Shown here in pieces: positions 24,232-37,558 of a stretch of 58,092 nt of DNA. The stretch is from Branchiostoma floridae (taxonomy: Eukaryota > Chordata > Leptocardii > Amphioxiformes > Branchiostomatidae), in the NCBI RefSeq assembly GCF_000003815.2, contig NC_049990.1, positions 22,732,339 through 22,790,430 of the forward strand, read 5' to 3'. The position numbers and the translations under genes are program-made. Positions within the stretch are counted from its first letter, which is position 1. The number at the start of each line of letters is the position of its first letter. Under the pieces are notes generated by a model that made no database searches, was not told where the DNA came from, and saw only the letters and a program-made list of their open reading frames with translations.

Positions 24232-26474
24232 TGCGCTTACTACGAACTTTGCCATTAAAAATCGAGTTTTGATCAAAGATTTTTCTTTTTGATTCTAAAC
24301 ATGTCTACTAAGTGTATTTCACCTTATAAAAGTGTCAGAACGTGAAAAAAAAGGTTTTGAAAAAATGCCATTGGTAATGCATTAGACACGATAATTTCGC
24401 TCAAAACATAAGATATAGGCCCTTTTCAGCCGTTCTGCGCTTACTACGAACTTTGCCATTAAAAATCGAGTTTTGATCAAAGATTTTTCTTTTTGATTCT
24501 AAACATGTCTACTAAGTGTATTTCACCTTATAAAAGTGTCAGAACGTGAAAAAAAAGGTTTTGAAAAAATGCCATTGGTAATGCATTAGACACGATAATT
24601 TCGCTCAAAACATAAGATATAGGCCCTTTTCAGCCGTTCTGCGCTTACTACGAACTTTGCCATTAAAAATCGAGTTTTGATCAAAGATTTTTCTTTTTGA
24701 TTCTAAACATGTCTACTAAGTGTATTTCACCTTATAAAAGTGTCAGAACGTGAAAAAAAAAGTTTTGAAAAAATGCCATTGGTAATGCATTAGACACGAT
24801 AATTTCGCTCAAAACATAAGATTTAGGCCCTTTTCAGCCGTTCTGCGCTTACTACGAACTTTGCCATTAAAAATCGAGTTTTGATCAAAGATTTTTCTTT
24901 CTGATTCTAAACATGTCTACTAAGTGTATTTCACCTTATAAAAGTGTCAGAACGTGAAAAAAAAAGTTTTGAAAAAATGCCATTGGTAATGCATTAGACA
25001 CGATAATTTCGCTCAAAACATAAGATTTAGGCCCTTTTCAGCCGTTTTGCGCTTACTACGAACTTTGCCATTAAAAATCGAGTTTTGATCAAAGATTTTT
25101 CTTTTTGATTCTAAACATGTCTACTAAGTGTATTTCACCTTATAAAAGTGTCAGAACGTGAAAAAAAAGGTTTTGAAAAAATGCCATTGGTAATGCATTA
25201 GACACGATAATTTCGCTCAAAACATAAGATATAGGCCCTTTTCAGCCGTTCTGCGCTTACTACGAACTTTGCCATTAAAAATCGAGTTTTGATCAAAGAT
25301 TTTTCTTTTTGATTCTAAACATGTCTACTAAGTGTATTTCACCTTATAAAAGTGTCAGAACGTGAAAAAAAAAGTTTTGAAAAAATGCCATTGGTAATGC
25401 ATTAGACACGATAATTTCGCTCAAAACATAAGATATAGGCCCTTTTCAGCCGTTCTGCGCTTACTACGAACTTTGCCATTAAAAATCGAGTTTTGATCAA
25501 AGATTTTTCTTTTTGATTCTAAACATGTCTACTAAGTGTATTTCACCTTATAAAAGTGTCAGAACGCGAAAAAAAAGTTTTGAAAAAATGCCATTGGTAA
25601 TGCATTAGGCACGATAATTTCGCTCAAAACATAAGATATAGGCCCTTTTCAGCCGTTCTGCGCTTACTACGAACTTTGCCATTAAAAATCGAGTTTTGAT
25701 CAAAGATTTTTCTTTTTGATTCTAAACATGTCTACTAAGTGTATTTCACCTTATGAAACTGTCAGAACGTGAAAAAAAAAGTTTTGAAAAAATGCCATTG
25801 GTAATGCATTAGACACGATAATTTCGCTCAAAACATAAGATATAGGCCCTTTTCAGCCGTTCTGCGCTTACTACGAACTTTGCCATTAAAAATCGAGTTT
25901 TGATCAAAGATTTTTCTTTTTGATTCTAAACATGTCTACTAAGTGTATTTCACCTTATAAAAGTGTCAGAACGTGAAAAAAAAAGTTTTGAAAAAATGCC
26001 ATTGGTAATGCATTAGACACGCTAATTTCGCTCAAAACATAAGATTTAGGCCCTTTTCAGCCGTTCTGCGCTTACTACGTACTTTGCCATTAAAAATCGA
26101 GTTTTGATCAAAGATTTTTCTTTTTGATTCTAAACATGTTTACTAAGTGTATTTCACCTTATAAAAGTGTCAGAACGTGAAAAAAAAGGTTTTGAAAAAA
26201 TGCCATTGGTAATGCATTAGACACGATAATTTCGCTCAAAACATAAGATATAGGCCCTTTTCAGCCGTTCTGCGCTTACTACGAACTTTGCCATTAAAAA
26301 TCGAGTTTTGATCAAAGATTTTTCTTTTTGATTCTAAACATGTCTACTAAGTGTATTTCACCTTATAAAAGTGTCAGAACGTGAAAAAAAAAGTTTTGAA
26401 AAAATGCCATTGGTAATGCATTAGACACGATAATTTCGCTCAAAACATAAGATATAGGCCCTTTTCAGCCGTTC
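24232..26474 (+). repeat. T184A subfamily cluster 3 (8 of 11 monomers)
   Basis: Eight of eleven units read GATATAGG. Several also read AAGGTTTTG after the A tract (near 24353, 24557, 25169 and 26188). The unit at 25659 carries TATGAAACTG and the unit at 26067 carries A14T with C74T. This is the largest block of the subfamily, and its combinations reappear at 41 and 57 kb. Confidence 0.85.
26067..26270 (+). repeat. Monomer with A14T, C74T, GG and T184A
   Basis: The unit combines TACGTACT, ATGTTTAC, AAGGTTTTG and GATATAGG. The same four-way combination is found at 57651-57854. Three of the four are at 41437-41640 and a related set is at 613-816. It is a tag for a dispersed higher-order block. 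Confidence 0.8.
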
Positions 26475-27698
26475 TGCGCTTACTACGGACTTTGCCATTA
26501 AAAATCGAGTTTTGATCAAAGATTTTTCTTTTTGATTCTAAACATGTTTACTAAGTGTATTTCACCTTATAAAAGTGTCAGAACGTGAAAAAAAAAGTTT
26601 TGAAAAAATGCCATTGGTAATGCATTAGACACGATAATTTCGCTCAAAACATAAGATTTAGGCCCTTTTCAGCCGTTCTGCGCTTACTACGAACTTTGCC
26701 ATTAAAAATCGAGTTTTGATCAAAGATTTTTCTTTTTGATTCTAAACATGTCTGCTAAGTGTATTTCACCTTATAAAAGTGTCAGAACGTGAAAAAAAAA
26801 GTTTTGAAAAAATGCCATTGGTAATGCATTAGACACGATAATTTCGCTCAAAACATAAGATTTAGGCCCTTTTCAGCCGTTCTGCGCTTACTACGAACTT
26901 TGCCATTAAAAATCGAGTTTTGATTAAAGATTTTTCTTTTTGATTCTAAACATGTCTACTAAGTGTATTTCACCTTATAAAAGTGTCAGACCGTGAAAAA
27001 AAAAGCTTTTGAAAAAATGCCATTGGTAATGCATTAGACACGATAATTTCGCTCAAAACATAAGATTTAGGCCCTTTTCAACCGTTCTGCGCTTACTACG
27101 AACTTTGCCATTAAAAATCGAGTTTTGATCAAAGATTTTTCTTTTTGATTCTAAACATGTCTACTAAGTGTATTTCACCTTATAAAAGTGTCAGAACGTG
27201 AAAAAAAAAGTTTTGAAAAAATGCCATTGGTAATGCATTAGACACGATAATTTCGCTCAAAACATAAGATTTAGGCCCTTTTCAACCGTTCTGCGCTTAC
27301 TACCAACTTTGCCATTAAAAATCGAGTTTTGATCAAAGATTTTTCTTTTTGATTCTAAACATGTCTACTAAGTGTATTTCACCTTATAAAAGTGTCAGAA
27401 CGTGAAAAAAAAAGTTTTGAAAAAATGCCATTGGTAATGCATTAGACACGATAATTTCGCTCAAAACATAAGATTTAGGCCCTTTTCAGCCGTTCTGCGC
27501 TTACTACCAACTTTGCCATTAAAAATCGAGTTTTGATCAAAGATTTTTCTTTTTGATTCTAAACATGTCTACTAAGTGTATTTCACCTTATAAAAGTGTC
27601 AGAACGTGAAAAATAAGATTTGAAAAAATGCCATTGGTAATGCATTAGACACGATAATTTCGCTCAAAACATAAGATTTAGGCCCTTTTCAGCCGTTC

Positions 27699-28918
27699 TG
27701 CGCTCACTACGAACTTTGCCATTAAAAATCGAGTTTTGATTAAAGATTTTTCTGTTTGATTCTAAACATGTCTACTAAGTGTATTTCACCTTATGAAAGT
27801 GTCAGAACGTGAAAAAAAAGTTTCGAAAAAATGCCATTGGTAATGCATTAGACACGATAATTTCGCTCAAAACATAAGATTTAGGCCCTTTTCAGCCGTT
27901 CTGCGCTTACTACGAACTTTGCCATTAAAAATCGAGTTTTGATTAAAGATTTTTCTGTTTGATTCTAAACATGTCTACTAAGTGTATTTCACCTTATGAA
28001 AGTGTCAGAACGTGAAAAAAAAAGTTTTGAAAAAATGCCATTGGTAATGCATTAGACACGATTATTTCGCTCAAAACATAAGATTTAGGCCCTTTTCAGC
28101 CGTTCTGCGCTTACGACGAACTTTGCCATTAAAAATCGAGTTTTGATCAAAGATTTTTCTTTTTGATTCTAAACATGTCTACTAAGTGTATTTCACCTTA
28201 TGAAAGTGTCAGAACGTGAAAAAAAAAGTTTCGAAAAAATGCCATTGGTAATGCATTAGACACGATAATTTCGCTCAAAACATAAGATTTAGGTCTTTTT
28301 CAGCCGTTCTGCGCTTACTACGAACTTTGCCATTAAAAATCGAGTTTTGATCAAAGGTTTTTCTTTTTGATTCTAAACATGTCTACTAAGTGTATTTCAC
28401 CTTATGAAAGTGTCAGAACGTGAAAAAAAGTTTTGAAAAAATGCCATTGGTAATGCATTAGACACGATTATTTCGCTCAAAACATAAGATTTAGGCCCTT
28501 TTCAGCCGTTCTGCGCTTACGACGAACTTTGCCATTAAAAATCGAGTTTTGATCAAAGATTTTTCTTTTTGATTCTAAACATGTCTACTAAGTGTATTTC
28601 ACCTTATGAACGTGTTAGAACGTGAAAAAAAAAGTTTTGAAAAAATGCCATTGGTAATGCATTAGACACGATAATTTCGCTCAAAACATAAGATTTAGGC
28701 CCTTTTCAGCCGTTCTGCGCTTACTACGAACTTTGCCATTAAAAATCGAGTTTTGATCAAAGATTTTTCTTTTTGATTCTAAACATGTCTACTAAGTGTA
28801 TTTCACCTTATAAAAGTGTCAGAACGTGAAAAAAAAGTTTTGAAAAAATGCCATTGGTAATGCATTAGACACGATAATTTCGCTCAAAACATAAGATTTA
28901 GGCCCTTTTCAGCCGTTC
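27699..28918 (+). repeat. Higher-order repeat, copy 1: six monomers A-B-C-D-E-F
   Basis: Six distinct monomers form this 1,220-bp block. A (27699): CTCACTAC, GATTAAAG, CTGTTTG, TATGAAAG, TTTCGAAA. B (27902): GATTAAAG, CTGTTTG, TATGAAAG, GATTATTT. C (28106): TTACGACG, TATGAAAG, TTTCGAAA, AGGTCTTTTT. D (28310): AAAGGTTTTT, TATGAAAG, an A7 tract, GATTATTT. E (28512): TTACGACG, TATGAACGTGTTAG. F (28716): near consensus. The next 1,018 bp repeat A to E in the same order. Variant density is much higher than in the surrounding array, so this is either an older subfamily or a block moved in from elsewhere. Confidence 0.9.
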
Positions 28919-29936
28919 TGCGCTCACTACGAACTTTGCCATTAAAAATCGAGTTTTGATTAAAGATTTTTCTGTTTGATTCTAAACATGTCTACTAAGT
29001 GTATTTCACCTTATGAAAGTGTCAGAACGTGAAAAAAAAAGTTTCGAAAAAATGCCATTGGTAATGCATTAGACACGATAATTTCGCTCAAAACATAAGA
29101 TTTAGGCCCTTTTCAGCCGTTCTGCGCTTACTACGAACTTTGCCATTAAAAATCGAGTTTTGATTAAAGATTTTTCTGTTTGATTCTAAACATGTCTACT
29201 AAGTGTATTTCACCTTATGAAAGTGTCAGAACGTGAAAAAAAAAGTTTTGAAAAAATGCCATTGGTAATGCATTAGACACGATTATTTCGCTCAAAACAT
29301 AAGATTTAGGCCCTTTTCAGCCGTTCTGCGCTTACGACGAACTTTGCCATTAAAAATCGAGTTTTGATCAAAGATTTTTCTTTTTGATTCTAAACATGTC
29401 TACTAAGTGTATTTCACCTTATGAAAGTGTCAGAACGTGAAAAAAAAAGTTTCGAAAAAATGCCATTGGTAATGCATTAGACACGATAATTTCGCTCAAA
29501 ACATAAGATTTAGGTATTTTTAAGCCGTTCTGCGCTTACTACGAACTTTGCCATTAAAAATCGAGTTTTGATCAAAGGTTTTTCTTTTTGATTCTAAACA
29601 TGTCTACTAAGTGTATTTCACCTTATGAAAGTGTCAGAACGTGAAAAAAAGTTTTGAAAAAATGCCATTGGTAATGCATTAGACACGATTATTTCGCTCA
29701 AAACATAAGATTTAGGCCCTTTTCAGCCGTTCTGCGCTTACTACGAACTTTGCCATTAAAAATCGAGTTTTGATCAAAGATTTTTCTTTTTGATTCTAAA
29801 CATGTCTACTAAGTGTATTTCACCTTATGAACGTGTTAGAACGTGAAAAAAAAAGTTTTGAAAAAATGCCATTGGTAACGCATTAGACACGATAATTTCG
29901 CTCAAAACATAAGATTTAGGCCCTTTTCAGCCGTTC
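28919..29936 (+). repeat. Higher-order repeat, copy 2: five monomers A-B-C-D-E
   Basis: Monomers at 28919, 29123, 29327, 29531 and 29733 match A to E of the preceding block in order, including the A7 tract and AAAGG of D and the TATGAACGTGTTAG of E. Visible differences are few: a longer A tract in A, AGGTATTTTTAAG instead of AGGTCTTTTTCAG in C, and CTACG and GGTAACG in E. F is missing. A further A-like unit starts at 29937 (CTCACTAC, GATTAAAG, CTGTTTG) but lacks the later A markers, so the block ends by crossing into ordinary satellite within that unit. Confidence 0.9.
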
Positions 29937-31039
29937 TGCGCTCACTACGAACTTTGCCATTAAAAATCGAGTTTTGATTAAAGATTTTTCTGTTTGATTC
30001 TAAACATGTCTACTAAGTGTATTTCAGCTTATAAAAGTGTCAGAACGTGAAAAAAAAAGTTTTGAAAAAATGCCATTGGTAATGCATTAGACACGATAAT
30101 TTCGCTCAAAACATAAGATTTAGGCCCTTTTCAGCCGTTCTGCGCTTACTACGAACTTTGCCATTAAAAATCGAGTTTTGATCAAAGATTTTTCTTTTTG
30201 ATTCTAAACATGTCTACTAAGTGTATTTCACCTTATGAAAGTGTCAGAACGTGAAAAAAAAAGTTTTGAAAAAATGCCATTGGTAATGCATTAGACACGA
30301 TAATTTCGCTCAAAACATAAGATATAGGCCCTTTTCAGCCGTTCTGCGCTCACTACGAACTTTGCCATTAAAAATCGAGTTTTGATCAAAGATTTTTCTT
30401 TTTGATTCTAAACATGTCTACTAAGTGTATTTCACCTTAATAAAAGTGTCAGAACGTGAAAAAAAAAGTTTTGAAAAAATGCCATTGGTAATGCATTAGA
30501 CACGGTAATTTCGCTCAAAACATAAGATTTAGGCCCTTTTCAGCCGTTCTGCGCTTACTACGAACTTTGCCATTAAAAATCGAGTTTTGATCAAAGATTT
30601 TTCTTTTTGATTCTAAACATGTCTACTAAGTGTATTTCACCTTATAAAAGTGTCAGAACGTGAAAAAAAAAGTTTTGAAAAAATGCCATTGGTAATGCAT
30701 TAGACACGGTAATTTCGCTCAAAACATAAGATTTAGGCCCTTTTCAGCCGTTCTGCGCTTACTACGAACTTTGCCATTAAAAATCGAGTTTTGATCAAAG
30801 ATTTTTCTTTTTGATTCTAAACATGTCTACTAAGTGTATTTCACCTTATAAAAGTGTCAGAACGTGAAAAAAAAAGTTTTGAAAAAATGCCATTGGTAGT
30901 GCATTAGACACGATAATTTCGCTCAAAACATAAGATTTAGGCCCTTTTCAGCCGTTCTGCGCTTACTACGAACTTTGCCATTAAAAATCGAGTTTTGATC
31001 AAAGATTTTTCTTTTTGATTCTAAACATGTCTACTAAGT

Positions 31040-31265
31040 GTATTTCACCTTATAAAAGTTGTCAGAACGTGAAAAAAAAAGTTTTGAAAAATTGCCATTG
31101 GTAATGCTTTAGACACGATAATTTCGCTCAAAACTTAAGATTTAGGCCCTTTTCGATGCCGTTCTGCGCTTACTACGAACTTTGCCATTAAAAATCGAGT
31201 TTGGATCAAAGATTTTTCTGTTTAGATTCTAAGACATGTCTACTAAGTGTATTTCACCTCTATAA
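31040..31265 (+). repeat. Indel-rich monomer
   Basis: Scattered errors (AAGTTGTCAG, AAATTGCC, AACTTAAG, TTTCGATGCC, TTTGGATC, TTTAGATTCTAAGAC, CCTCTATA) lie between clean units. A similar stretch is at about 31990-32265 (TTTGGCC, GTGCTACTAAGG, CAGGAACG, GAACAAAA, TTTTTTCTTTTTTG, CTAAAAC). Both look like poorly polished long-read joins. Confidence 0.7.
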
Positions 31266-33265
31266 AAGTGTCAGAACGTGAAAAAAAAAGTTTTGAAAAA
31301 ATGCCATTGGTAATGCATTAGACACGATAATTTCGCTCAAAACATAAGATTTAGGCCCTTTTCAGCCGTTCTGCGCTTACTACGAACTTTGCCATTAAAA
31401 ATCGAGTTTTGATCAAAGATTTTTCTTTTTGATTCTAAACATGTCTACTAAGTGTATTTCACCTTATAAAAGTGTCAGAACGTGAAAAAAAAAGTTTTGA
31501 AAAAATGCCATTGGTAATGCATTAGACACGATAATTTCGCTCAAAACATAAGATTTAGGCCCTTTTCAGCCGTTCTGCGCTTACTACGAACTTTGCCATT
31601 AAAAATCGAGTTTTGATCAAAGATTTTTCTTTTTGATTCTAAACATGTCTACTAAGTGTATTTCACCTTATAAAAGTGTCAGAACGTGAAAAAAAAAGTT
31701 TTGAAAAAATGCCATTGGTAATGCATTAGACACGATAATTTCGCTCAAAACATAAGATTTAGGCCCTTTTCAGCCGTTCTGCGCTTACTACGAACTTTGC
31801 CATTAAAAATCGAGTTTTGATCAAAGATTTTTCTTTTTGATTCTAAACATGTCTACTAAGTGTATTTCACCTTATAAAAGTGTCAGAACGTGAAAAAAAA
31901 AGTTTTGAAAAAATGCCATGGGTAATGCATTAGACACGATAATTTCGCTCAAAACATAAGATATAGGCCCTTTTCAGCCGTTCTGCGCTTACTACGAACT
32001 TTGGCCATTAAAAATCGAGTTTTGATCAAAGATTTTTCTTTTTGATTCTAAACATGTGCTACTAAGGTGTATTTCACCTTTATAAAAGTGTCAGGAACGT
32101 GAACAAAAAAAGTTTTGAAAAAATGCCATTGGTAATGGCATTAGACACGATAATTTCGCTCAAAACATAAGATTTAGGCCCTTTTCAGCCGTTCTGCGCT
32201 TACTACGAACTTTGCCATTAAAAATCGAGTTTTGATCAAAGATTTTTTCTTTTTTGATTCTAAAACATGTCTACTAAGTGTATTTCACCTTATAAAAGTG
32301 TCAGAACGTGAAAAAAAAAGTTTTGAAAAAATGCCATTGGTAATGCATTAGACACGATAATTTCGCGCAAAACATAAGATTTAGGCCCTTTTCAGCCGTT
32401 CTGCGCTTACTACGAACTTTGCCATTAAAAATCGAGTTTTGATCAAAGATTTTTCTTTTTGATTCTAAACATGTCTACTAAGTGTATTTCACCTTATAAA
32501 AGTGTCAGAACGTGAAAAAAAAAGTTTTGAAAAAATGCCATTGGTAATGCATTAGACACGATAATTTCGCTCAAAACATAAGATTTAGGCCCTTTTCAGC
32601 CGTTCTGCGCTTACTACGAACTTTGCCATTAAAAATCGAGTTTTGATCAAAGATTTTTCTTTTTGATTCTAAACATGTCTACTAAGTGTATTTCACCTTA
32701 TAAAAGTGTCAGAACGTGAAAAAAAAAGTTTTGAAAAAATGCCATTGGTAATGCATTAGACACGATAATTTCGCTCAAAACATAAGATTTAGGCCCTTTT
32801 CAGCCGTTCTGCGCTTACTACGAACTTTGCCATTAAAAATCGAGTTTTGATCAAAGATTTTTCTTTTTGATTCTAAACATGTCTACTAAGTGTATTTCAC
32901 CTTATAAAAGTGTCAGAACGTGAAAAAAAAAGTTTTGAAAAAATGCCATTGGTAATGCATTAGACACGATAATTTCGCTCAAAACATAAGATTTAGGCCC
33001 TTTTCAGCCGTTCTGCGCTTACTACGAACTTTGCCATTAAAAATCGAGTTTTGATCAAAGATTTTTCTTTTTGATTCTAAACATGTCTACTAAGTGTATT
33101 TCACCTTATAAAAGTGTCAGAACGTGAAAAAAAAAGTTTTGAAAAAATGACCATTGGTAATAGCATTACACACGATAATTTCGCTCCAAAACATAAGATT
33201 TAGGCCCTTTTCAGCCGTTCTGCGCTGTACTACGAACTTTGCCATTAAAAATCGAGTTTTTGATC

Positions 33266-33939
33266 NNNNNNNNNNNNNNNNNNNNNNNNNNNNNNNNNNN
33301 NNNNNNNNNNNNNNNNNNNNNNNNNNNNNNNNNNNNNNNNNNNNNNNNNNNNNNNNNNNNNNNNNNNNNNNNNNNNNNNNNNNNNNNNNNNNNNNNNNNN
33401 NNNNNNNNNNNNNNNNNNNNNNNNNNNNNNNNNNNNNNNNNNNNNNNNNNNNNNNNNNNNNNNNNNNNNNNNNNNNNNNNNNNNNNNNNNNNNNNNNNNN
33501 NNNNNNNNNNNNNNNNNNNNNNNNNNNNNNNNNNNNNNNNNNNNNNNNNNNNNNNNNNNNNNNNNNNNNNNNNNNNNNNNNNNNNNNNNNNNNNNNNNNN
33601 NNNNNNNNNNNNNNNNNNNNNNNNNNNNNNNNNNNNNNNNNNNNNNNNNNNNNNNNNNNNNNNNNNNNNNNNNNNNNNNNNNNNNNNNNNNNNNNNNNNN
33701 NNNNNNNNNNNNNNNNNNNNNNNNNNNNNNNNNNNNNNNNNNNNNNNNNNNNNNNNNNNNNNNNNNNNNNNNNNNNNNNNNNNNNNNNNNNNNNNNNNNN
33801 NNNNNNNNNNNNNNNNNNNNNNNNNNNNNNNNNNNNNNNNNNNNNNNNNNNNNNNNNNNNNNNNNNNNNNNNNNNNNNNNNNNNNNNNNNNNNNNNNNNN
33901 NNNNNNNNNNNNNNNNNNNNNNNNNNNNNNNNNNNNNNN
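33266..33939. other. Assembly gap (674 N)
   Basis: The gap leaves at phase 43 and resumes at phase 98. Continuity needs 54 bp plus three units, 666 in total, eight less than the N count. About 3.3 monomers are hidden. Confidence 0.95.
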
Positions 33940-35441
33940 AAAGTGTCAGAACGTGAAAAAAAAAGTTTTGAAAAAATGACATTGGTAATGCATTAGACAC
34001 GATAATTTCGCTCAAAACATAAGATTTAGGCCCTTTTCAGCCGTTCTGCGCTCACTACGAACTTTGCCATTAAAAATCGAGTTTTGATCAAAGATTTTTC
34101 TTTTTGATTCTAAACATGTCTACTAAGTGTATTTCACCTTATAGAAGTGTCAGAACGTGAAAAAAAAAGTTTTGAAAAAATGCCATTGGTAATGCATTAG
34201 ACACGATAATTTCGCTCAAAACATAAGATTTAGGCCCTTTTCAGCCGTTCTGCGCTTACTACGAACTTTGCCATTAAAAATCGAGTTTTGATCAAAGATT
34301 TTTCTTTTTGATTCTAAACATGTCTACTAAGTGTATTTCACCTTATAAAAGTGTCAGAACGTGAAAAAAAAAGTTTTGAAAAAATGCCGTTGGTAATGCA
34401 TTAGACACGATAATTTCGCTCAAAACATAAGATTTAGGCCCTTTTCAGCCGTTCTGCGCTTACTACGAACTTTGCCATTAAAAATCGAGTTTTGATCAAA
34501 GATTTTTCTTTTTGATTCTAAACATGTCTACTAAGTGTATTTCACCTTATAAAAGTGTCAGAACGTGAAAAAAAAGTTTTGAAAAAATGCCATTGGTAAT
34601 GCATTAGACACGATAATTTCGCTCAAAACATAAGATTTAGGCCCTTTTCAGCCGTTCTGCGCTTACTACGAACTTTGCCATTAAAAATCGAGTTTTGATC
34701 AAAGATTTTTCTTTTTGATTCTAAACATGTCTACTAAGTGTATTTCACCTTATAAAAGTGTCAGAACGTGAAAAAAAAGTTTTGAAAAAATGCCATTGGT
34801 AATGCATTAGACACGATAATTTCGCTCAAAACATAAGATTTAGGCCCTTTTCAGCCGTTCTGCGCTTACTACGAACTTTGCCATTAAAATACGAGTTTTG
34901 ATCAAAGATTTTTCTTTTTGATTCTAAACATGTCTACTAAGTGTATTTCACCTTATAAAAGTGTCAGAACGTGAAAAAAAAAGTTTTGAAAAAATGCCAT
35001 TGGTAATGCATTAGACACGATAATTTCGCTCAAAACATAAGATTTAGGCCCTTTTCAGCCGTTCTGCGCTTACTACGAACCTTGCCATTAAAAATCGAGT
35101 TTTGATCAAAGATTTTTCTTTTTGATTCTAAACATGTCTACTAAGTGTATTTCACCTTATAAAAGTGTCAGAACGTGAAAAAAAAAGTTTTGAAAAAATG
35201 CCATTGGTAATGCATTAGACACGATAATTTCGCTCAAAACATAAGATTTAGGCCCTTTTCAGCCGTTCTGCGCTTACTACGAACTTTGCCATTAAAAATC
35301 GAGTTTTGATCAAAGATTTTTCTTTTTGATTCAAAACATGTCTCCTAAGTGTATTTCACCTTATAAAAGTGTCAAAACGTGAAAAAAAAATTTTTGAAAA
35401 AATGCCATTGGTACATGCATTAGACACGGTAATTTCGCTCA

Positions 35442-35582
35442 NNNNNNNNNNNNNNNNNNNNNNNNNNNNNNNNNNNNNNNNNNNNNNNNNNNNNNNNNNN
35501 NNNNNNNNNNNNNNNNNNNNNNNNNNNNNNNNNNNNNNNNNNNNNNNNNNNNNNNNNNNNNNNNNNNNNNNNNNNNNNNNNN
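35442..35582. other. Assembly gap (141 N)
   Basis: The gap leaves at phase 172 and resumes at phase 107. Continuity needs 138 bp, three less than the N count. Flanking sequence has single-base insertions (GGTACATGC before; CCACTTGGC, ATAACGATT and later TTGCGGTAA after). Confidence 0.95.
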
Positions 35583-37214
35583 GAACGTGAAAAAAAAAGT
35601 TTTTGAAAAAATGCCACTTGGCTAATGCATTAGACACGATAATTTCGCTCAAAACATAACGATTTAGGCCCTTTTCAGCCGTTCTGCGCTTACTACGAAC
35701 TTTGCCATGAAAAATCGAGTTTTGATCAAAGATTTTTCTTTTTGATTCTAAACATGTCTACTAAGTGTATTTCACCTTATAAAAGTGTCAGAACGTGAAA
35801 AAAAAAGTTTTCGAAAAAATGCCATTGCGGTAATGCATTAGACACGGATAATTTCGCTCAAAACATAAGATTTAGGCCCTTTTCAGCCGTTCTGCAGCTT
35901 ACTACGAACTTTGCCATTAAAAATCGAGTTTTGATCAAAGATTTTTCTTTTTGATTCTAAACATGTCTTCTAAGTGTATTTCACCTTATAAAAGTGTCAG
36001 AACGTGAAAAAAAAAGTTTTGAAAAAATGCCATTGGTAATGCATTAGACACGATAATTTCGCTCAAAACATAAGATTTAGGCCCTTTTCAGCCGTTCTGC
36101 GCTTACTACGAACTTTGCCATTAAAAATCGAGTTTTGATCAAAGATTTTTCTTTTTGATTCTAAACATGTCTACTAAGTGTATTTCACCTTATAAAAGTG
36201 TCAGAACGTGAAAAAAAAAGTTTTGAAAAAATGCCATTGGTAATGCATTAGACACGATAATTTCGCTCAAAACATAAGATTTAGGCCCTTTTCAGCCGTT
36301 CTGCGCTTACTACGAACTTTGCCATTAAAAATCGAGTTTTGATCAAAGATTTTTCTTTTTGATTCTAAACATGTCTACTAAGTGTATTTCACCTTATAAA
36401 AGTGTCAGAACGTGAAAAAAAGTTTTGAAAAAATGCCATTGGGAATGCATTAGACACGATAATTTCGCTCAAAACATAAGATTTAGGCCCTTTTCAGCCG
36501 TTCTGCGCTTACTACGAACTTTGCCATTAAAAATCGAGTTTTGATCAAAGATTTTTCTTTTTGATTCTAAACATGTCTACTAAGTGTATTTCACCTTATA
36601 AAAGTGTCAGAACGTGAAAAAAAAAGTTTTGAAAAAATGCCATTGGTAATGCATTAGACACGATAATTTCGCTCAAAACATAAGATTTAGGCCCTTTTCA
36701 GCCGTTCTGCGCTTACTACGAACTTTGCCATTCAAAATCGAGTTTTGATCAAAGATTTTTCTTTTTGATTCTAAACATGTCTACTAAGTGTATTTCACCT
36801 TATAAAAGTGTCAGAACGTGAAAAAAAAAGTTTTGAAAAAATGCCATTGGTAATGCATTAGACACGATAATTTCGCTCAAAACATAAGATTTAGGCCCTT
36901 TTCAGCCGTTCTGCGCTTACTACGAACTTTGCCATTAAAAATCGAGTTTTGATCAAAGATTTTTCTTTTTGATTCTAAACATGTCTACTAAGTGTATTTC
37001 ACCTTATAAAAGTGTCAGAACGTGAAAAAAAAAGTTTTGAAAAAATGCCATTGGTAATGCATTAGACACGATAATTTCGCTCAAAACATAAGATTTAGGC
37101 CCTTTTCAGCCGTTCTGCGCTTACTACGAACTTTGCCATTAAAAATCGAGTTTCGATCAAAGATTTTTCTTTTTGATTCTAAACATGTCTACTAAGTGTA
37201 TTTCACCTTATAAA

Positions 37215-37320
37215 AGCTGTACTAGAACGTTGGAAAAAAAAGTTTTGCTAAAAAATGCCATTGGTAATGCATTAGACACGATAATTTCGGTCATAAAGAT
37301 AAGATTGTAGGCCCTTTTCA
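37215..37320 (+). repeat. Short indel-rich stretch
   Basis: One half-monomer reads AAGCTGTACTAGAACGTTGG, then TTTTGCTAAAAAATG, TTCGGTCATAAAGATAAG and ATTGTAGGCC, with consensus on both sides. It lies about 240 bp before an N run. Sequencing error is the simplest reading. Confidence 0.7.
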
Positions 37321-37558
37321 GCCGTTCTGCGCTTACTACGAACTTTGCCATTAAAAATTGAGTTTTGATCAAAGATTTTTCTTTTTGATTCTAAGCATGT
37401 CTACTAAGTGTATTTCACCTTATAAAAGTGTCAGAACGTGAAAAAAAAAGTTTTGAAAAAAATGCCATTGGTAATGCATTAGACACGGATAATTTCGCTC
37501 AAAACATAAGATTTAGGCCCTTTTCAAGCCGTTCTGCGCTTACTACGAACTTTGCCAA

